A stretch of 64,000 nucleotides of DNA from Variovorax atrisoli 110B (lineage in GTDB: Bacteria > Pseudomonadota > Gammaproteobacteria > Burkholderiales > Burkholderiaceae_C): NCBI RefSeq assembly GCF_000382045.1, contig NZ_KB907468.1, forward strand, positions 32,431 through 96,430. The letters are read 5' to 3'. Under the pieces are notes generated by a model that saw nothing but the letters and a program-made list of their open reading frames with translations, searched no databases and was not told the DNA's origin. Below are positions 62,480-64,000 of the stretch, piece by piece. How positions within the stretch are numbered: position 1 is the first letter of the stretch; each line of letters begins with the position of its first letter. Made by a program: the position numbers and the translations under genes.

Positions 62480-62761
62480 TCTGAATCGCCCCGGGATTCG
62501 AGGAGGCTGTTTGGTTTAAGTCAGGCCACCGCCTCGGTGTTCTGACTGGCGAGTTGCCGGTAGTAGTTTGCCTCGGCTTCTGCCGGCGGGATATGCCCGA
62601 TGGGTTCGAGCAGGCGATGGTGGTTGAACCACGATACCCATTCGAGCGTTGCGAGCTCCACGGCCTCCTTGGTTTTCCAGGGCGCTCGGCGATGAATGAG
62701 CTCGGCCTTGTAGAGCCCGTTGATGGTCTCGGCTGTCCACGCCGAAGTAGAACTGAGCCAC
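62480..62761 (-). pseudogene. IS3-family element remnant, OrfB C-terminus
   Basis: The frame (62521 up to the junction) gives AETINGLYKAELIHRRAPWK, EWVSWFNHHRLLEPIGHIPP and AEAEANYYRQLAS, the last 80 residues of an IS3-type OrfB. The likely element end TGAATCGCCCCGGG is near 62480. It is truncated at 62761/62762 where the complete IS3 element begins, so the latter inserted into it or arose next to it by rearrangement. Confidence 0.75.
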
Positions 62762-62788
62762 TGGGCTGCTGCCGGTCTCATAGACACC
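62762..62788. repeat. IS3 left terminal inverted repeat
   Basis: TGGGCTGCTGCCGGT-C-TCA-T-AGACACC; it matches the right repeat at 63973-63999 except for two bases. Confidence 0.88.
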
Positions 62789-62791
62789 GAC

Positions 62792-63607
62792 CTAAGCTTT
62801 TTGAGCTTTCTCGAACTCTACCGGACTGACGTAGCCGAGCGTCGAATGACGGCGCGTCGGGTTGTAGAACCGCTCGATGTAGTCGAACACGTCGGCGCGG
62901 GCCTGTTCTCTGCACCGGTAAACCTTTCTGGCTGTGCGCTCAGTCTTCAGTGAACTGAAGAAGCTCTCCAGGGCCGAGTTGTCCCAGACCTCGCCCGCGC
63001 GGCTCATGCTGCAGGTGATGCCTTGCTCCTTGAGCAGCTCCTGGAAGCGCTCGCTGGTGTATTGGCTTCCTTGGTCGGAGTGATGCAGCAACGCGACCGG
63101 CTTGCCCCGGCGCCACACTGCCATCATCAGCGCATCGGCCACGAGCTGCGAGGTCATGCTGTCCTGCATCGACCAGCCGACGATGCGACGTGAGTACAGG
63201 TCGAGCACCGCAGCGGCATACAGCCAGCCCTCGGCCGTCCAGATGTACGTGAAGTCGGCCACCCACTTCTGGTTGGGCGCATCAGCCTGGAACTGACGGT
63301 CCAACACGTTGTCGGCGATAGCGCCGCGCTGACCTCGGTCTTGCGGAAAGCCTCGGCGTCGTGGCCTCGCACGCAGGGCTTGTTCACGCATGAGCCGTTC
63401 AACGCGATGCAGTCCGCATCTTTGACCCAGTGCCAGCACGTCATGCCACACGCGCCGGGCGCCATAGGTGCGGTCGCTGCCCAGGAAGCTCTGACGCACC
63501 TGGCTGCCGAGCACCTCGTCTTCCAGACTGCGTTGGCTTCGGGGCCTGCTGAGCCACGCATGAAAGCCGCTTCGCGAGACACCGAGCGCCTCACACATCA
63601 TTGCCAA
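62792..63607 (-). CDS. IS3 transposase OrfB
   Basis: 271 residues in the visible frame, normally made as an OrfAB fusion by -1 frameshifting on the A6G run in the OrfA tail (about 63683). The DDE residues are in KWVADFTYIWTAEGW, LLHHSDQGSQYTSERF and WDNSALESFFSSLKTE. The C-terminus FYNPTRRHSTLGYVSPVEFE is complete. It appears functional. Confidence 0.93.
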   Translation of the reverse strand: MAMMCEALGVSRSGFHAWLSRPRSQRSLEDEVLGSQVRQSFLGSDRTYGARRVWHDVLALGQRCGLHRVERLMREQALRARPRRRGFPQDRGQRGAIADNVLDRQFQADAPNQKWVADFTYIWTAEGWLYAAAVLDLYSRRIVGWSMQDSMTSQLVADALMMAVWRRGKPVALLHHSDQGSQYTSERFQELLKEQGITCSMSRAGEVWDNSALESFFSSLKTERTARKVYRCREQARADVFDYIERFYNPTRRHSTLGYVSPVEFEKAQKA

Positions 63608-63644
63608 CGGCCACGCCCTCGGTGTTTCGCAACGAAGCCGAACT

Positions 63645-63938
63645 TCACATCGACTCCTTGGCGAAGTGGGCCGCCGCTTTTTTCAACAGGTCACGCTCCA
63701 TGCGCAGCTTGGCGTTCTCCTTCCTCAAACGCTCCAGCTCAGCCTGTTCGGGCTTCATCACGCCCTGACCAGGGAACGCTTGCTGCGGGTCCGCCGTCGC
63801 CTCACGTACCCATTTGCGCAGCACGTTCTCGTGCACATCGAGGTCGCGCGCAGCCTGCGCCACCGACACGCCTCGTTCCTTCACCAGCTTGACTGCCTCA
63901 AGCTTGAACTCTCGGCTGAATTGCCTTCTCGTTCCCAT
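63645..63938 (-). CDS. IS3 transposase OrfA
   Basis: 97 residues: HTH RQFSREFKLEAVKLVKERGV, then VAQAARDLDVHENVLRKWVR and a leucine-zipper stretch LERLRKENAKLRMERDLLKK. The slippery AAAAAAG near its 3' end supports programmed frameshifting into OrfB. Confidence 0.93.
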   Translation of the reverse strand: MGTRRQFSREFKLEAVKLVKERGVSVAQAARDLDVHENVLRKWVREATADPQQAFPGQGVMKPEQAELERLRKENAKLRMERDLLKKAAAHFAKESM

Positions 63939-63972
63939 GACCCACCTCCAGTTTCATTTCACACCTTAACAA

Positions 63973-63999
63973 GGTGTCTTTGAAACCGGCAGCAGCCCA
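63973..63999. repeat. IS3 right terminal inverted repeat
   Basis: Plus-strand GGTGTCTTTGAAACCGGCAG followed by CAGCCCA, the reverse complement of the left repeat with two mismatches. Confidence 0.88.
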
Positions 64000-64000
64000 C

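Larger units (their letters stand above)
62762..63999 (-). mobile_element. Complete IS3-family insertion sequence
   Basis: 1238 bases with matching terminal repeats: TGGGCTGCTGCCGGTCTCAT at 62762 and, read inward on the minus strand from 63999, TGGGCTGCTGCCGGTTTCAA. AGACACC follows both. Ends are TG...CA as in IS3. OrfA and OrfB are intact and overlap in the typical arrangement. Only one base beyond the right end is in the window, so a target duplication cannot be checked. Confidence 0.9.

Noticed and set aside
1..64000. CRISPR arrays, tRNA or rRNA genes, prophage structural genes, replication origin
   Set aside because: No regularly spaced repeats, cloverleaf-like sequences, capsid/tail motifs or DnaA-box clusters were seen on reading both strands by eye.

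Overview
The window is high-GC DNA that looks like a Burkholderiales betaproteobacterium, most likely a Comamonadaceae such as Variovorax. The evidence is three Bug-type (TctC) solute-binding proteins plus a Bug remnant, DctQM-fused TRAP transport, many LysR/IclR/TetR-controlled catabolic operons, and IS3 and IS1111 elements. No rRNA, tRNA or CRISPR array was seen. It reads as an accessory catabolic region assembled from small regulated modules and scarred by insertion sequences and gene fragments.

Layout. (1) 1-4563: CoA-linked module (ADP-forming acyl-CoA synthetase cut by the window edge, enoyl-CoA hydratase, Bug protein) divergent from an IclR regulator, with a palindromic operator candidate between them. 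(2) 4586-25030: large catabolic region with two class II aldolases, ketopantoate-reductase-like protein, two flavin oxidoreductases, a hydrolase-fold protein lacking its serine nucleophile, TetR regulator, the DUF1329/DUF1302/MMPL/YCF48 envelope quartet, MFS transporter, VOC protein, GMC oxidoreductase and D-serine dehydratase. An 18-bp motif recurs upstream of four of its transcription units and ties them into a likely regulon. (3) 25035-28790: IS66 and Lrp remnants, an IS3-type element broken by an IS1111-type element, and an IS110-like scrap. (4) 28774-38414: methyltransferase, DUF6351-type lipoprotein hydrolase, degenerate M19 dipeptidase, MHS transporter, TetR, cupin and DadA-like oxidase, with a shared 16-bp motif in front of two of the units.

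(5) 38475-45713: nitroaromatic module. PnbB (4-hydroxylaminobenzoate lyase), a PnbA-like nitroreductase, a secreted cupin, an AhpD-like protein and WrbA form one operon; a divergent LysR gene separates it from a second Bug plus PnbA-like nitroreductase operon. Both operons carry matching T-N11-A boxes. Expected chemistry is 4-nitrobenzoate to 4-hydroxylaminobenzoate to protocatechuate plus ammonia. (6) 46459-53767: LacI regulator, TRAP transporter, VOC protein, RuBisCO-like protein and DUF1537 four-carbon acid sugar kinase in one tight operon, probably for an unusual acid sugar (isoapionate-like). (7) 53819-58242: VOC protein and a two-component system (OmpR regulator, 7TMR-DISM kinase) with a second, unphosphorylatable-looking receiver-AraC regulator. 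(8) 58243-64000: regulatory and mobile debris: duplicated XRE-cupin regulators, two small XRE proteins, a YqaE/Pmp3 peptide, palindromes, and a complete IS3 element inserted into another IS3 remnant.

The strongest candidates for something new are the RuBisCO-like/kinase/VOC/TRAP operon, the double pnb module with shared LysR boxes, and the motif-linked oxidation regulon of region 2.
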